NCBI GenBank assembly: GCA_949317995.1
Contig: OX439044.1
Span: 14,450,141-14,514,140 of the forward strand
Reading direction: 5' to 3'
DNA: 64,000 bases
Source of the DNA: Acholoe squamosa
Lineage: Eukaryota; Annelida; Polychaeta; Phyllodocida; Polynoidae
The notes beneath the pieces are model-generated. The model was not told the origin of the DNA, did not search any database, and saw only the letters and a program-made list of their open reading frames with translations. How positions within the stretch are numbered: position 1 is the first letter of the stretch; every line of letters begins with the position of its first letter. Of this stretch, positions 15,322-25,511 are shown piece after piece. A program made the position numbers and the translations under genes.

Positions 15322-15813
15322 TCAAGGCACTCAACGCCTGAGTCAACCTTTTAGTTGTGTCAGGTAGTCTGCCTAATCAAGAAAACTGAAGAAGAGAGTA
15401 TTACACCATGAGCACTATTTATAGGCTAAATTGATGGTACTTTTACTATCGATGCTCACTCAGTCACTGTCATTTCAGATTGCCCCCTTCAAGCCATGGG
15501 TATTGAACGGCTTCAGATTCACCATACCAGTGACTTCAAATAGCCTTGATGATTTAGTTGCAAGTTATAGGCCTAATGACATGTAAGTGAAGGTTACTAT
15601 GAGTTCTTTGTCTTCTCTCCTTTTGCCGTTGATTTTCACCCTACACTGGTTAATTGGTAGACTGGAGAAGTCCATTCTCAAAACAGTTTTCAGCATGATC
15701 TGGAATAGAGGGGACAGAGAAGGTTATTAAGAAAATACACAGACAAGGTCAAATCCCACATGGCGAAAATGCTTCAAATATCTCTGCAATTTTGAATCTG
15801 TTGCGTATGTGTA
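15322..15813. other. Intergenic, no gene seen
   Basis: No convincing ORF or repeat. Possibly 5' flank or intron of the damaged - strand zinc-finger gene. Confidence 0.4.
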
Positions 15814-16780
15814 CGGAGCCCCTAATAGGACATACGAAAAATAATTTTTTCACCAGAAAAAATATTCTTGCGGGTACTGAACAATTCTTGCGGGTACAGA
15901 AATAATTATTGCGGGTACTGAACAATTCTTGCGGGTACAGAAATAATTCTTGCGGGTACTGAACAATTCTTGCGGGTACAGAAACAATTCTTGCGGGTAC
16001 TGAACAATTCTTGCGGGTACTGATCAATTCTTGCAGGTACTAAAACAATTCTGGAACTGGGCGATTCTTGTGGGTACTGGGCGATTCTTGCGGGTACAGG
16101 ATGATTCTTGTGGGTACAGAAAAAATTCTTGTGGGTACAGAAAAAATTCTTGCGGGTGCACAACTATTCTTGCAGGTGCACAAACTATTCTATTTTGGTG
16201 CACAAAATATGACTAAGGGTGCACAAACAATCTTGCAGATACACAAACTATTCTTGAGGGCAAACTTGTGGGTGCTAGAATTATTCTTGCATCTGCAAAT
16301 GATTGTTTTACTCATAAAATCTTTCTTGCACTGGATAGAATTGTTCCTGTACCTACCATAATGTCCCCATACCTGCAAAAATTATTACTGTATCCACAAG
16401 AATTGTCTCTGCATCCACCAGATATTTTTCTGTATCTGCAACAACTTTTATGCATTGAAATGTTTGTGTATCCACAAGAATCTTCCTGCATTGTCTATAT
16501 CCGGAAAAATCCTCCTGTAACAGCAGGAATGTTCCTGTACTGGCAGAAATCCTCCTGTATCCACAGAAATCCTCCTGTATCTGCAGGAATGTTCCTGTAA
16601 CAGCAGGAATGTTCCTGTACCCGCAGAAATCCTCCTGTATCCGCAGGAATGTTCCTGTTTCCACAGGAATTTTCCTGTACCCGCAGAAATCCTCCTGTAT
16701 CCGCAGGAATGTTCCTGTATCCACAGGAATATTTTTTGCACGAAAAAAATTATTTTTGGTATGTCCTATTAGGGGCTCCG
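15814..16780. mobile_element. TA-flanked inverted-repeat element carrying minisatellite (copy B)
   Basis: It has the same terminal sequence as copy A (CGGAGCCCCTAATAGGACAT...) and TA on both sides (15812-15813, 16781-16782). The left arm holds more than 15 repeats of a unit near 20 bp (AATTCTTGCGGGTACTGAAC, with variants). The right arm holds the inverted form (CCTGTACCCGCAGGAATGTT, with variants). The array grades from one orientation to the other through degenerate units near 16200-16400. Nearly the whole element could fold into one imperfect hairpin. There is no transposase gene. Confidence 0.85.
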
Positions 16781-16782
16781 TA

Positions 16783-18567
16783 TATACGGGATATACCCCG
16801 AACTCACATAGGTTATAAGTGCAGCAGGTAGCATAGAACACAAGCACTCTCTTGCGATTTTAGGCCAGAAAATATATAATTTACAGAGATATAAAAATCA
16901 ATAAAGGCAAAATATCCCAAAGAATACATGAGAAAATGCAACAGTGTCCTTGTGTTCTAATCATCCAACTGTGGTTATAGTCCTTGCGAATTTGGGGTAG
17001 GTCCCATAAATGCAACAGATTCAAAATCACAGAGATATTTGAGTCATTTTTCGCCATGTGGGTTTCAACCTACAGTGATTCATAAGGATACAGTGAGAAC
17101 TCAACAACCTGATGATCAGACATTCATACGAAAACTCGGGGAACCGAGGCTTTTTTCAGCAAAATCACTGCCGGGCCTGTGGACTTTGCCAGACTGCAGG
17201 ATCAAAGGTCTCTCTGACTTGCGAATTGGACCAATATTTAGAGAATAGACAACTATTTTCTTCATATCGAGACTGTCTGTTGTTCTATAATGCACGCATG
17301 CATCTGAGTCATATGGCATGAGCTTCATAAAACTGAAAGAATCGTGAAAATATTCCTACTAGAAGTGGAATTATGCCCCTGTATGGACCATCTAATGGAT
17401 TAGCTTGGTTTGACCAGGCTTATATTCGGGCCCCGGCTTATATAAGACCCAGTGGGTCATTTGAGCAGGCTTATAAACGGGGCAGGCTTATATTTGGGCC
17501 CCGGCTTATAATTGAGGATATACGGTAAACATATCTATATAGGTCAGGTAGGTGTCTCATTATCTACATGTTTAGGAATTAAACACTTTTATTCTAAATA
17601 CCTAAACATTTTTGCTAAACATGTTTAGATGTTTAGAGTTAGAACACATTGAATACCAGGTGTTTAGATTCAAACTTCAATATGTTTAGATACTTGGATG
17701 TCAAATACACAACAAGTAGCAGCACTTCATTTGAATGGACATTCTACATATGATCACGATCAGTTGTTGTGATAAATATCCCCAAACTGCATGTTGATCA
17801 TGGTTTCATTTCATAGAATTCCATGAGAAAAGAAACAGCAATAGAGGATTGACTAAATTCACTTTACATTGCCATTCTCTCATTCTAAGGCAGCAAGTTC
17901 GTCTGTGTCTATGTACATGTGACTAACATCTTTGGAGACTTTAAACTTGCAAATATCTGACAATTGATATCCCCCAGAAAGTAAAAACAAACAAAAGATA
18001 ATCCTTTATACTGTCAACATCTGTAAACTCTACATTTCCATCTAAACATTTTGACACCTAAACACAAAATTTCATATAATAAAAATTCTAAACCTAAACA
18101 TCTAAATATCGAAACACCTGAGCTAATCACATTGTTTGACTAAACATGTTTAGGAAGTTAATGTGATTACAAAAACGTTTCAAGAATATGTTTAGAATTG
18201 TGTTTAGGACCTTAACACCATTTTTGCAGTGATATATATAACGGGACTTTACGTGAAATATAAAATTCTCGGGATTTGCCATGGGAGGGGGCATAATTTG
18301 GATCTAATTGGATCATTCTTCACGAGTATTGATAATGTTTTGTTCATTAGTGATAATAGGATTATGAAGTAGGTGATTATGGTTTAATAAAGGTGAAGTG
18401 GTTAAAGCAATGGGTAATGGAAATAATTAAGGCTTGTGTATTACACCTCTGCATGTATCTTCATGTAAACGAGATAAGATTTATGTATTGAGTCCCTAAA
18501 CTGCTAATCTACTGGAAAGATATTTTATCCGTTTATGTTAAGATGCGTGCTGTAAGAAACTTGGTGG

Positions 18568-18570
<3 letters not shown>
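16783..18570. other. Repeat-rich intergenic region
   Basis: No gene seen. About 17405-17530 holds two or more copies of a motif like GGCTTATATTCGGGCCCCGG. About 17560-18230 is dense in TGTTTAG/CTAAACA palindromes like those at 9345-9615 and ends near GCAGTGATAT; it may be one long fold-back element. Confidence 0.45.

Positions 18571-18623
<53 letters not shown>
18571..18623. repeat. (TA)n microsatellite
   Basis: About 26 TA units directly abutting the left end of the DIRS-like element at 18624. Confidence 0.95.
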
Positions 18624-18625
<2 letters not shown>

Positions 18626-18629
18626 GACT

Positions 18630-18647
18630 ATATACACTCGTGTATAT
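18630..18647. promoter_or_regulatory. Palindromic core at DIRS left end
   Basis: ATATACAC-TC-GTGTATAT: perfect 8-bp half-sites around a 2-bp centre. Tyrosine recombinases bind inverted half-sites around a short spacer, so this is a candidate crossover site. It is repeated exactly at 23447-23464. Confidence 0.55.
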
Positions 18648-18865
18648 TTATATAATTAGCCGCGGACGGTTAGGGACTATTTGCAGCGCAGTGGTATCTA
18701 TGATGTCATAGCATGACGTTATGGTAAACACTCCTCCAGTATATAAGGAGGAGTTTTCAATGTAACCGTCAATTGGCTCGATTCACCTGTACAGGTAACA
18801 CCACGCTGGGTGTTTCCTTGATTTTTAACGGTTTTCTTGGTTGATATTTGATTTTTCGAATCAAG

Positions 18866-19891
18866 ATGGGGAGAAAATCAACTAGAGGTGCCAAAGCGGC
18901 TATTGCTTCTAAAAAATCAGCTAAATCGGCAAAGAAAACGGTGGAATCTGTCAATTCAGGATTTGCGAGTGAGCTAGATTCTTCTGGGGTGGATCAGAGA
19001 TCCATCTCACCCAACCACGCTAAGGGTTTAGGAGGGGAACAGCTCATTGACCAGACGGAAAGATTGGAGTCGTTGGAAGACGAATTGTGCAGTATCAAAG
19101 GCTTGCTGCAGGAGCTGGTGGCTGGAAAGGACAAGAAAGACGAGACGAAATCTACCAAGGGGGCGTGGCAGCATGCACGTGCGAATGTTTGTCAACGACC
19201 AGTGACGTCATCTCACCGAGGGCGCAGCCGCGTATCCAGGCAGCGGTCTCCCAGCGTCCTTAGCGACGGTTCTAAGTGGGACGATGTCGGGCATCGTGGT
19301 CGTCGCAGAAGATCGTTTTCCGCTCGTCACAGACCTCGGTCGTCGCCAAGAGGGTCGTCAATGGATTCCTCTACATCCAAGGTTCACACCAATACCAAAT
19401 GTGGTGAGTTTGACCATGAAATATATGTAAAAAAACGGGAAAAGATCGACACCGTTGAGAAATTGATGCTAGTCAACTTGAATTTTGTCTTGGATTATTA
19501 CAAAGATAACAGTGATGTAGAAGGCATGTTAAAACATCTCCAAGTTCTGGTTGAAAAGGCTGGGACAAGAATGTATACAGTAGCAGTCCTATTGGCTTAT
19601 GATAAATCGGTTAGGACCAGGGCAAATAAGGATGGGATAGAAGCTTTTGGGGTTATAGACAACTCTGACATTCTTAGACACCTATCCTATGATGGTACTG
19701 TTCAGGCACAGAAGGCATACGCCACCAAGACTAGGAATGGTACCAAACAAAAAATCTCAAATAACTCTTGCTATGCTTTTAATAGAGCAGAAGGTTGTGT
19801 AAGGGACCCCTGTAAGTATAAACATGTTTGCAGTGGTTGCAGTTCCTCTGGACATGGTAGAACTGAATGCCAAAAATCCAGGAATGAATAG
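18866..19891 (+). CDS. DIRS-like element Gag-type protein (ORF1)
   Basis: 341 residues from the ATG at 18866 (A at -3). The frame is open from 18848, but only through a TTG. The N-terminus is Lys/Ser-rich (MGRKSTRG). A probable coiled segment with LEDELCSIKGLLQEL and an Arg/Ser-rich middle follow. The C-terminus has two metal-binding patterns. One is C-x8-C-x4-C-x3-H (CYAFNRAEGC..C..H), like CCCH fingers. The other, immediately after it, is C-x2-C-x4-H-x4-C (CSGCSSSGHGRTEC), an exact retroviral-type zinc knuckle. The likely role is RNA packaging. It ends in TAG at 19889-19891, in frame with the RT ORF. Confidence 0.8.
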   Translation: MGRKSTRGAKAAIASKKSAKSAKKTVESVNSGFASELDSSGVDQRSISPNHAKGLGGEQLIDQTERLESLEDELCSIKGLLQELVAGKDKKDETKSTKGAWQHARANVCQRPVTSSHRGRSRVSRQRSPSVLSDGSKWDDVGHRGRRRRSFSARHRPRSSPRGSSMDSSTSKVHTNTKCGEFDHEIYVKKREKIDTVEKLMLVNLNFVLDYYKDNSDVEGMLKHLQVLVEKAGTRMYTVAVLLAYDKSVRTRANKDGIEAFGVIDNSDILRHLSYDGTVQAQKAYATKTRNGTKQKISNNSCYAFNRAEGCVRDPCKYKHVCSGCSSSGHGRTECQKSRNE

Positions 19892-19939
19892 GAAACTGCA
19901 GGTGGTCGATGTCCCATAGCTGGTAATGATTTTTGTTTG

Positions 19940-21931
19940 ATGCCTGACCAAGTTATGGTAGGTGTGGTAGATGTCGACTTGCCTTCACAAACTCCAGTAC
20001 AGGAGGTGAATGATATGGAGATGGTTAAGGATTGTATTCTTTCGACTGAGTCCGTAGCAGAACAAAATATTTTCCAAGAATTTAATTCTTTAGGAAGTGA
20101 TATAGATGTTACTTGTAATAGTCTAATACAGGTTGGTAATGAACCCCTTTTTACTGTTAGTGTCAGAGATTTGCCCAGCATCAGGGTATATGACGATTGT
20201 ATAAAAGGTGTATGTACGTGTGTTCATTACATTGGTGGTGAGAGAGCTCAAATTTTACCATGTAGAGTAGCTTCTTTCCTTCAACAAAAAGGTCTCATTG
20301 ATATTAGTGGTACAGAGGCTGATTTTCTATTGCATGGTATTGTTCAAGGGTTTAAAATTGTGGATCCGGACTGTCAAACTACTTATGATTGTAAAAATTA
20401 TAAATCAATCCTCGAGGGGAGATTCTATAATGAATATTGTGGTATATTATTAGACGAGTTGGAAGTGGGTCTAGTCTCAACGAGTGATAGTAAACCTCGT
20501 TGTATCCATGCTCTAGGTGGTGTAGAAAAATCAAATGGCAAGTTAAGACCCATAACTGACTGCAGTATGCCTGATAAGATATCTATTAACAATTTTATGG
20601 ATACCACTAGCTCAACTTTTTCTTATAATAATATTAGCACGGTGACTGCTCAGTTGAATAAGAACGATTTCATGAGTGTGGTAGATTTAAAGTCAGCGTA
20701 TAGGTCTATAAATGTGTATGCACCTCACACGACCATGCAAGGTTTCAGATGGGATTTTGGGCATGGTGAGGATTATTATGTGAGCAACAGGTTAACTTTT
20801 GGTCTGAAATGTGCTCCGTATATTTTTAATAGGATCTCTGATTTTATTGTGGAGGTAGCAAAATTCTATGGTGTAGAAAGAATTGTAAATTATCTAGATG
20901 ATTTTATAATAATAGCAGATTCTCATGAAGAGTGCCTCAGACAGAGAAATTTACTAACAGAATGTATGGAATACATGGGTTTTGTCATCTCCAAGGAGAA
21001 GGTAACCGATCCAGCACAGGAGTGCAAATTTTTAGGTATTCTGATTAATTCTGTTGAACTACAGTTAACTCTACCTAAGGATAAAATAGACAGAATGAAA
21101 GGCATTTTATTAGACAATGTCGATAGGAAATTTATTTCCAAGAAGAACCTGGAGAGGATTGGAGGTCTCATGTCCTTTTGCTCTCAGTTGGTAAAGGGTG
21201 GTAGAACGTTCAGCAGGAGAGTCTTTGATTTGTGTGCACGAGCTAAGCCTAGGGGCTATATAAAAATTTCTGAATGTACCAAACAAGACATTCAGTGGTG
21301 GTTGGACCTTTGTGACACTTTTAATGGTAAAAGTTTAATCCTTAACGATCTGGTTAATACTCCAATGTACTCTGACTCCTCTATTAAGGGATTTGGAGCA
21401 TGGATGGGTAAGGATTTTCTATATGGTGACTGGACATCTCTGGATAAATTTGATCTTGGTGTAGACCATTTTACTGTTCCTCCAATTTTGGACAATCTAA
21501 AAAACCATCATCGTAATATCAATGTATATGAATTATACCCTGTTATGATGGGCTTAAAACGCTGGATTTCTGGTTGTAAAAACAAAAGAATACATTGTAT
21601 AACAGATAATATGCAAGTGCTAGCAATGATAAATACGGGTAGATCCAGAAACAAGTTATGTATGGAGTGGTTAAGGGAAATTTTTTGGCTGTGTTTCATT
21701 AACAATGTGGAAATATACGCAACCTATATTAAGTCGGAGGACAATATCCTGGCCGACCAACTATCTAGACTTGCCTATAAGGGTATGCCGAGCAAATGTA
21801 TAGCCTCTCTCCATGATAATAATATGTGTTGCTTTAATTCCAGAGTGGGAGAGATTACTAAACAGAAAAAGGTTACTTTTAGCCCAGGGTGTGTCAGAAA
21901 ATACGAGGAGGACAAGGAACCAACAGCTTAG
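19940..21931 (+). CDS. DIRS-like reverse transcriptase and RNase H
   Basis: The first ATG is at 19940. The same frame continues upstream with no stop except the TAG ending ORF1. RT motifs are visible: NGKLRPITDCS, VVDLKSAYRSI, LTFGLKCAPYIFN and the catalytic YLDDF (about residue 318). The RNase H follows with MYSDSSIKGFGAWM, VYELYPVMM, CITDNMQVL and EDNILADQLSR, which carry the expected acidic residues. The motif style (LKCAPYIFNR, YLDDF) is that of DIRS/Ngaro rather than Gypsy. No integrase is present, which fits a tyrosine recombinase element. No frame damage is seen. The last 119 bases overlap the recombinase ORF. Confidence 0.88.
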   Translation: MPDQVMVGVVDVDLPSQTPVQEVNDMEMVKDCILSTESVAEQNIFQEFNSLGSDIDVTCNSLIQVGNEPLFTVSVRDLPSIRVYDDCIKGVCTCVHYIGGERAQILPCRVASFLQQKGLIDISGTEADFLLHGIVQGFKIVDPDCQTTYDCKNYKSILEGRFYNEYCGILLDELEVGLVSTSDSKPRCIHALGGVEKSNGKLRPITDCSMPDKISINNFMDTTSSTFSYNNISTVTAQLNKNDFMSVVDLKSAYRSINVYAPHTTMQGFRWDFGHGEDYYVSNRLTFGLKCAPYIFNRISDFIVEVAKFYGVERIVNYLDDFIIIADSHEECLRQRNLLTECMEYMGFVISKEKVTDPAQECKFLGILINSVELQLTLPKDKIDRMKGILLDNVDRKFISKKNLERIGGLMSFCSQLVKGGRTFSRRVFDLCARAKPRGYIKISECTKQDIQWWLDLCDTFNGKSLILNDLVNTPMYSDSSIKGFGAWMGKDFLYGDWTSLDKFDLGVDHFTVPPILDNLKNHHRNINVYELYPVMMGLKRWISGCKNKRIHCITDNMQVLAMINTGRSRNKLCMEWLREIFWLCFINNVEIYATYIKSEDNILADQLSRLAYKGMPSKCIASLHDNNMCCFNSRVGEITKQKKVTFSPGCVRKYEEDKEPTA

Positions 21932-22766
21932 AAGGTATAAAAAATTTTGTAAAAAATTTTGTTTACAAACTTTTCCTTGTTCTCCCTCTCAAGGTTCCAT
22001 TTATGCTGTGTATTTATCGGATTTTATGAAGCCATCGTCTGTAAGGAATTACCTGTCTGCGGTTTGGTATTTTCAAAAACTTAAGGGCTATCCTGATTAT
22101 AGTAGTAATTTCATGTTTAAAAAGACCCTAGAGGGCATTGACAGGTTTCCCACCTGTTCTACTAAAGAAATTTATTCTTTAACTCCAAAAGACATGTTGA
22201 GGTTAAGATCGAATTTGGATCTAACCAACAGGGCAGACTGGAAGTTTTGGATGGCAATTTTAACATGCTATAGGGGTGTAATACGAGTGGGACATGTAGT
22301 TAAGTCTCCACATTCCTTAAAAGTTGGTGATATTAAATTTCATCTGGATTATTTGTCTATATGTATCAGGACATCTAAGACTGATCAACTTGGTAAAAAC
22401 CCTTTTAATATCTATTTATCAAAGGATGTTAATTCTCCACTATGTCCTTATCAAGGTTTGAAAGAGTTGTGCATGGGTAGGAATAGTAGAGACCACTTGT
22501 TTAAATCAAATGGTAGTCCGTTACAGTATCAGTATGTCAACTCTAGGTTAAAGTCTTTATCAATTCATTCTAGTATCGAAGGCCTTGTTTCTACCCATTC
22601 CTTAAGGCACGGTGGTGCTACGTTATTAAAAGATGCTGGACTCAGTATAGAGTCTATCAAAAAGAGGGTCAATTGGAAATCCAACTCTGTTTTTAAATAC
22701 TTACATAATTACAAAGATGAATTATTGGAGTTGGATAGAGTGTGTCAATCTCATTTGCAATGCTGA
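21813..22766 (+). CDS. DIRS-like tyrosine recombinase
   Basis: 317 residues from the ATG at 21813, overlapping the end of the RT ORF in another frame. Features seen are an N-terminal core-binding-like helix region (NTRRTRNQQLRRYKKF), the first Arg box (YRGVIRVGHVV), HSLRHGG (the H-x-x-R box), the conserved aromatic in VNWKS, and the nucleophile candidate in FKYLHNY. The order R..HxxR..W..Y is that of tyrosine recombinases, which integrate the circular cDNA of DIRS-type elements. All key residues are present, so the copy may be recently active. Confidence 0.85.
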   Translation: MIIICVALIPEWERLLNRKRLLLAQGVSENTRRTRNQQLRRYKKFCKKFCLQTFPCSPSQGSIYAVYLSDFMKPSSVRNYLSAVWYFQKLKGYPDYSSNFMFKKTLEGIDRFPTCSTKEIYSLTPKDMLRLRSNLDLTNRADWKFWMAILTCYRGVIRVGHVVKSPHSLKVGDIKFHLDYLSICIRTSKTDQLGKNPFNIYLSKDVNSPLCPYQGLKELCMGRNSRDHLFKSNGSPLQYQYVNSRLKSLSIHSSIEGLVSTHSLRHGGATLLKDAGLSIESIKKRVNWKSNSVFKYLHNYKDELLELDRVCQSHLQC

Positions 22767-22813
22767 TTGATATGTGTTTTTCACATGTGTTTGGCATGTT
22801 TTTGTGTGTTTTT

Positions 22814-23039
22814 GGCATGTATGGTGCTGATAGCCCCAAGGTCAGTAACCCACCAAACTCATGTGTTTCTGTGATAGATCATTTATTACTTGTATATTAT
22901 ATTAATACCTTAATACTAATTATTATAGTTGTTTTAATAAAGGCATGTATGGTGCTGATAGCCCCAAGGTCAGTAACCCACCAAACTCATGTGTTTCTGT
23001 GATAGATCATTTATTACTTGTATATTATATTAATACCTT
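22814..23039. repeat. Tandem direct repeat after the recombinase gene
   Basis: Copy 1 (22814-22941, 128-bp period) and copy 2 (22942-23039) are identical over about 98 bp, starting GGCATGTATGGTGCTGATAG. They contain a possible polyadenylation signal, AATAAA. This may be part of the 3' terminal structure of the DIRS-like element or a later local duplication. Confidence 0.75.
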
Positions 23040-23118
23040 TTATTACCGGTACACCCTAGTATTCATTATTATCTTATCCATTTATTACCGGTATAATTAT
23101 TCCCTGGTAGCGAGATAA

Positions 23119-23120
<2 letters not shown>

Positions 23121-23165
<45 letters not shown>

Positions 23166-23188
23166 ATGTATGTGTGTGTGTGTGTGTG
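23121..23188. repeat. (TA)n then (TG)n microsatellite
   Basis: TA units at 23121-23159 followed by TG units to 23188. Confidence 0.95.
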
Positions 23189-23389
23189 TCCTTAGGGTGC
23201 ATGATAAGGCAGCTTCCTATTCTGCGAGTGAGTGATTGAGTAATAGATGTTTAATGCCATTTCGACAGCTAGGTTCATATTCCTGGCAAGAACTACATTA
23301 CACTTTCAAAGAGGAATCCCATTCTGTAAACCAAACCGTATCAGTTTAGAGGATAGACTATACCCTCCTCTTTTTTAACATTTTCTGAA
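23187..23389. repeat. 203-bp direct repeat, left copy
   Basis: Repeated at 24555-24757 (offset 1368) with a single mismatch seen by eye (GTATC versus GCATC). It contains an inverted fragment of the SINE family (GTGAGTGA...AATAGATGTTTAA). The pair flanks a truncated DIRS-like copy. Confidence 0.85.
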
Positions 23390-23440
23390 TATTCAATTGC
23401 ATATAATTTCATCAGTTTTAATCAGAGATTCACAAATTAT

Positions 23441-24228
23441 GGGACTATATACACTCGTGTATATTCATATAATTAACAACGGCGAGTGATTCTCCCGTCC
23501 GGTACTACTTGTTGGGTGCAACAATACAACACTCTATTGGTAACTATGGCAAAGCTACCCTGCGCTATATAATCACGATCTTCAAGTGGTTTGCCAGTCG
23601 GGCTCTCGATTCCATACAGTGCACAACTCCCCTGTGCTGGGGGTTGGCACAAATTTTAATTTTTTACCGGTTGCCAAGGTTGATTGGGCTTCATCAACAT
23701 TACTATTCGTCTTTTAACCTGGCAAAGTTGTTATCTACCAAAATTCTAGCCAAAATGGGCCGCAGAAAATCAAGTAAGAAGACGATGGAGCCTGATTCAG
23801 GACCGCCGAGCGGTGTTTGAAGATTTGTCAGGAGTCAAGGGCCCCCTGGGTCATCTGTTACAGACCAGCCCACAGATTCTCTACCCGCTGATGGGATGAC
23901 AGACGCTATGACAGACGAGCTGGCTGATTTGAAGATCCGGACGGAGGCTGTGGAAGAGAACCTGGCGAAAATCCTGGATAAATTGGATGATTTGACTCCA
24001 GAGGGCGCCGTCGGGGGCAGCGATCGAGACACGACTTCTAGGCCACGACGCCTGTACAACAGATCAAGAGGTGGATCTAGATCAAGTTCGAGCTCCGGCA
24101 GTGACAGCTCTCGCTCCAGGTCAAGATCCAAGCATAGATCAAGAAAACCAAGGGGTGAGTTCGACCAGCGAAATTTTATAGGTCACAAGAAAAATGTTGA
24201 CAGCCTAGAAAAATTACTAATGGTCAAT
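23441..24228 (+). mobile_element. Truncated relative of the DIRS-like element
   Basis: It opens with the same 36 bases as 18624 apart from one change, including the exact palindromic core (23447-23464). It then diverges in its leader and continues with an ORF1 homologue until about 24228, where similarity stops. RT and recombinase are missing. Confidence 0.75.
23755..24228 (+). pseudogene. Truncated DIRS-like Gag with in-frame stop
   Basis: It starts MGRRKSSKK, compare MGRKSTRG in the full element. A TGA at 23818-23820 interrupts it. The same frame continues with a coiled stretch (ELADLKIRTEAVEENLAKIL), a long Arg/Ser-rich tract and GEFDQ...DSLEKLLMVN, matching GEFDH...DTVEKLMLVN of the other copy. 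The similarity then ends, so the protein is both interrupted and 3'-truncated. Confidence 0.75.
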
Positions 24229-24554
24229 GTACCTGTTAGCCTGCCACCTAGTGCCCTCTCCCGTACTTATTGCTGGGAGCAGGGGGAGTTAGTCCTAAAC
24301 AGTCCTGCATGTCAGCCCACAGAGTTACAAGTTATTATGTGATAGTATATGTATATATTATATAGCCCCCGGCACCTATCCCGTATTTGGGCTGGTATAG
24401 CAAGCCCTGGAGTGTCCTCTACAGGCAATGGTACTTTAGAGGGTGGGGAACACTTGAAGACAGACCCACCTGCCCTTTACAGTGTGGCCCCTGGCCAAGT
24501 ACAGATTACCATCTTTCCTTTTACATCCGGTTCCCCCTTTGACAGCTGAGTCAA

Positions 24555-24757
24555 TGTCCTTAGGGTGCATGATAAGGCAGCTTCCTATTCTGCGAGTGAG
24601 TGATTGAGTAATAGATGTTTAATGCCATTTCGACAGCTAGGTTCATATTCCTGGCAAGAACTACATTACACTTTCAAAGAGGAATCCCATTCTGTAAACC
24701 AAACCGCATCAGTTTAGAGGATAGACTATACCCTCCTCTTTTTTAACATTTTCTGAA
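24555..24757. repeat. 203-bp direct repeat, right copy
   Basis: The partner of 23187-23389; see that entry. Confidence 0.85.
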
Positions 24758-25071
24758 GATTCCCAAATTTTGACCACAGATATTATTACTTTCAATTTCC
24801 TGGCATCAGAAGGTTGGTTGCTAGGGAGGGAATGCTAATTCCTTTTCATGTTACTTTTTTTCGGATGGCCATATGCACTGGAATATCATTAAAATTGATG
24901 GTTCTGATGATTTGAATGTAATCTCGAGATAATTTAGTAGGGAACAGTCTCTCAGATAGTTGAAATTTCAATAAATAAGGTTTACAGGGGTTGCCAAAGG
25001 AAGAAAAGCCCCATTTTTTCAGGATTTTGTGAATTTCCTCTTTTTTTACCTATTTTTTTAAATTTAACATT

Positions 25072-25511
25072 CTGTAGTATTTTCATTGAATAAAAAGATT
25101 AGATTCAGTCAAACTTTCTAGCAAATGTGCTATTGTAAGAGCAGGAAGGAGACCTCTCTGATGCAGAGTATGACGTCACAAGAGACTAGATGCATCAGAT
25201 GCTGCATTGTTTGAGTATGGAGGGTGTTACAAGACATGATTGTAATTGTAGAAGTAAAATGTAGAAAAGCGTTATATAAAGTAGGGACTATATAATGCTA
25301 GTAATGAAAGATAATATAACAACAGGGTGCAAGGACACTTTTAAGCACCATGTATTTGTAGACGGTCCGTGCTGTGCAGTTGATACTGGGCTGCATCTAG
25401 TCTCTTGTGACGTCATACTCTACATCAGAGAGGTCTCCTTCCTGCTCTTACAATAGCAGATTTGCGAGAAAGTATGACTGAATCTTTTTATTCAAAGAAG
25501 ATACTATCAAA
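25072..25511. repeat. Fold-back repeat with about 120-bp arms
   Basis: The left arm (about 25072-25192) contains GTAAGAGCAGGAAGGAGACC and GACGTCACAAGAGACTAGAT. The right arm (about 25391-25511) carries the inverse order and strand. About 200 bp of unrelated sequence lies between. Probably a non-autonomous DNA element; no target duplication could be defined. Confidence 0.75.

Larger units (their letters stand above)
18624..23060 (+). mobile_element. DIRS-like (tyrosine recombinase) retrotransposon
   Basis: Three ORFs in order encode a Gag-like protein, a reverse transcriptase with RNase H, and a tyrosine recombinase. That combination is diagnostic of DIRS/Ngaro/PAT-type elements, which integrate by recombination rather than by a DDE integrase. 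The left end GGGACTATATACAC... contains an 18-bp palindrome (18630-18647). The same 36-bp end recurs at 23441, where a related element begins. The right boundary is not certain; a 99-bp direct repeat after the recombinase gene (22814-23039) may belong to its 3' terminal structure. Confidence 0.85.

Noticed and set aside
16083..16847. Several ORFs and CRISPR-like regular repeats at 15.8-16.8 kb
   Set aside because: The repeats are a mirrored minisatellite inside a TA-flanked element of an animal genome; there are no unique spacers of constant length and no cas genes.
22742..23002. An 86-codon ORF after the recombinase gene
   Set aside because: It lies over the tandem duplication and shows no protein-like features.
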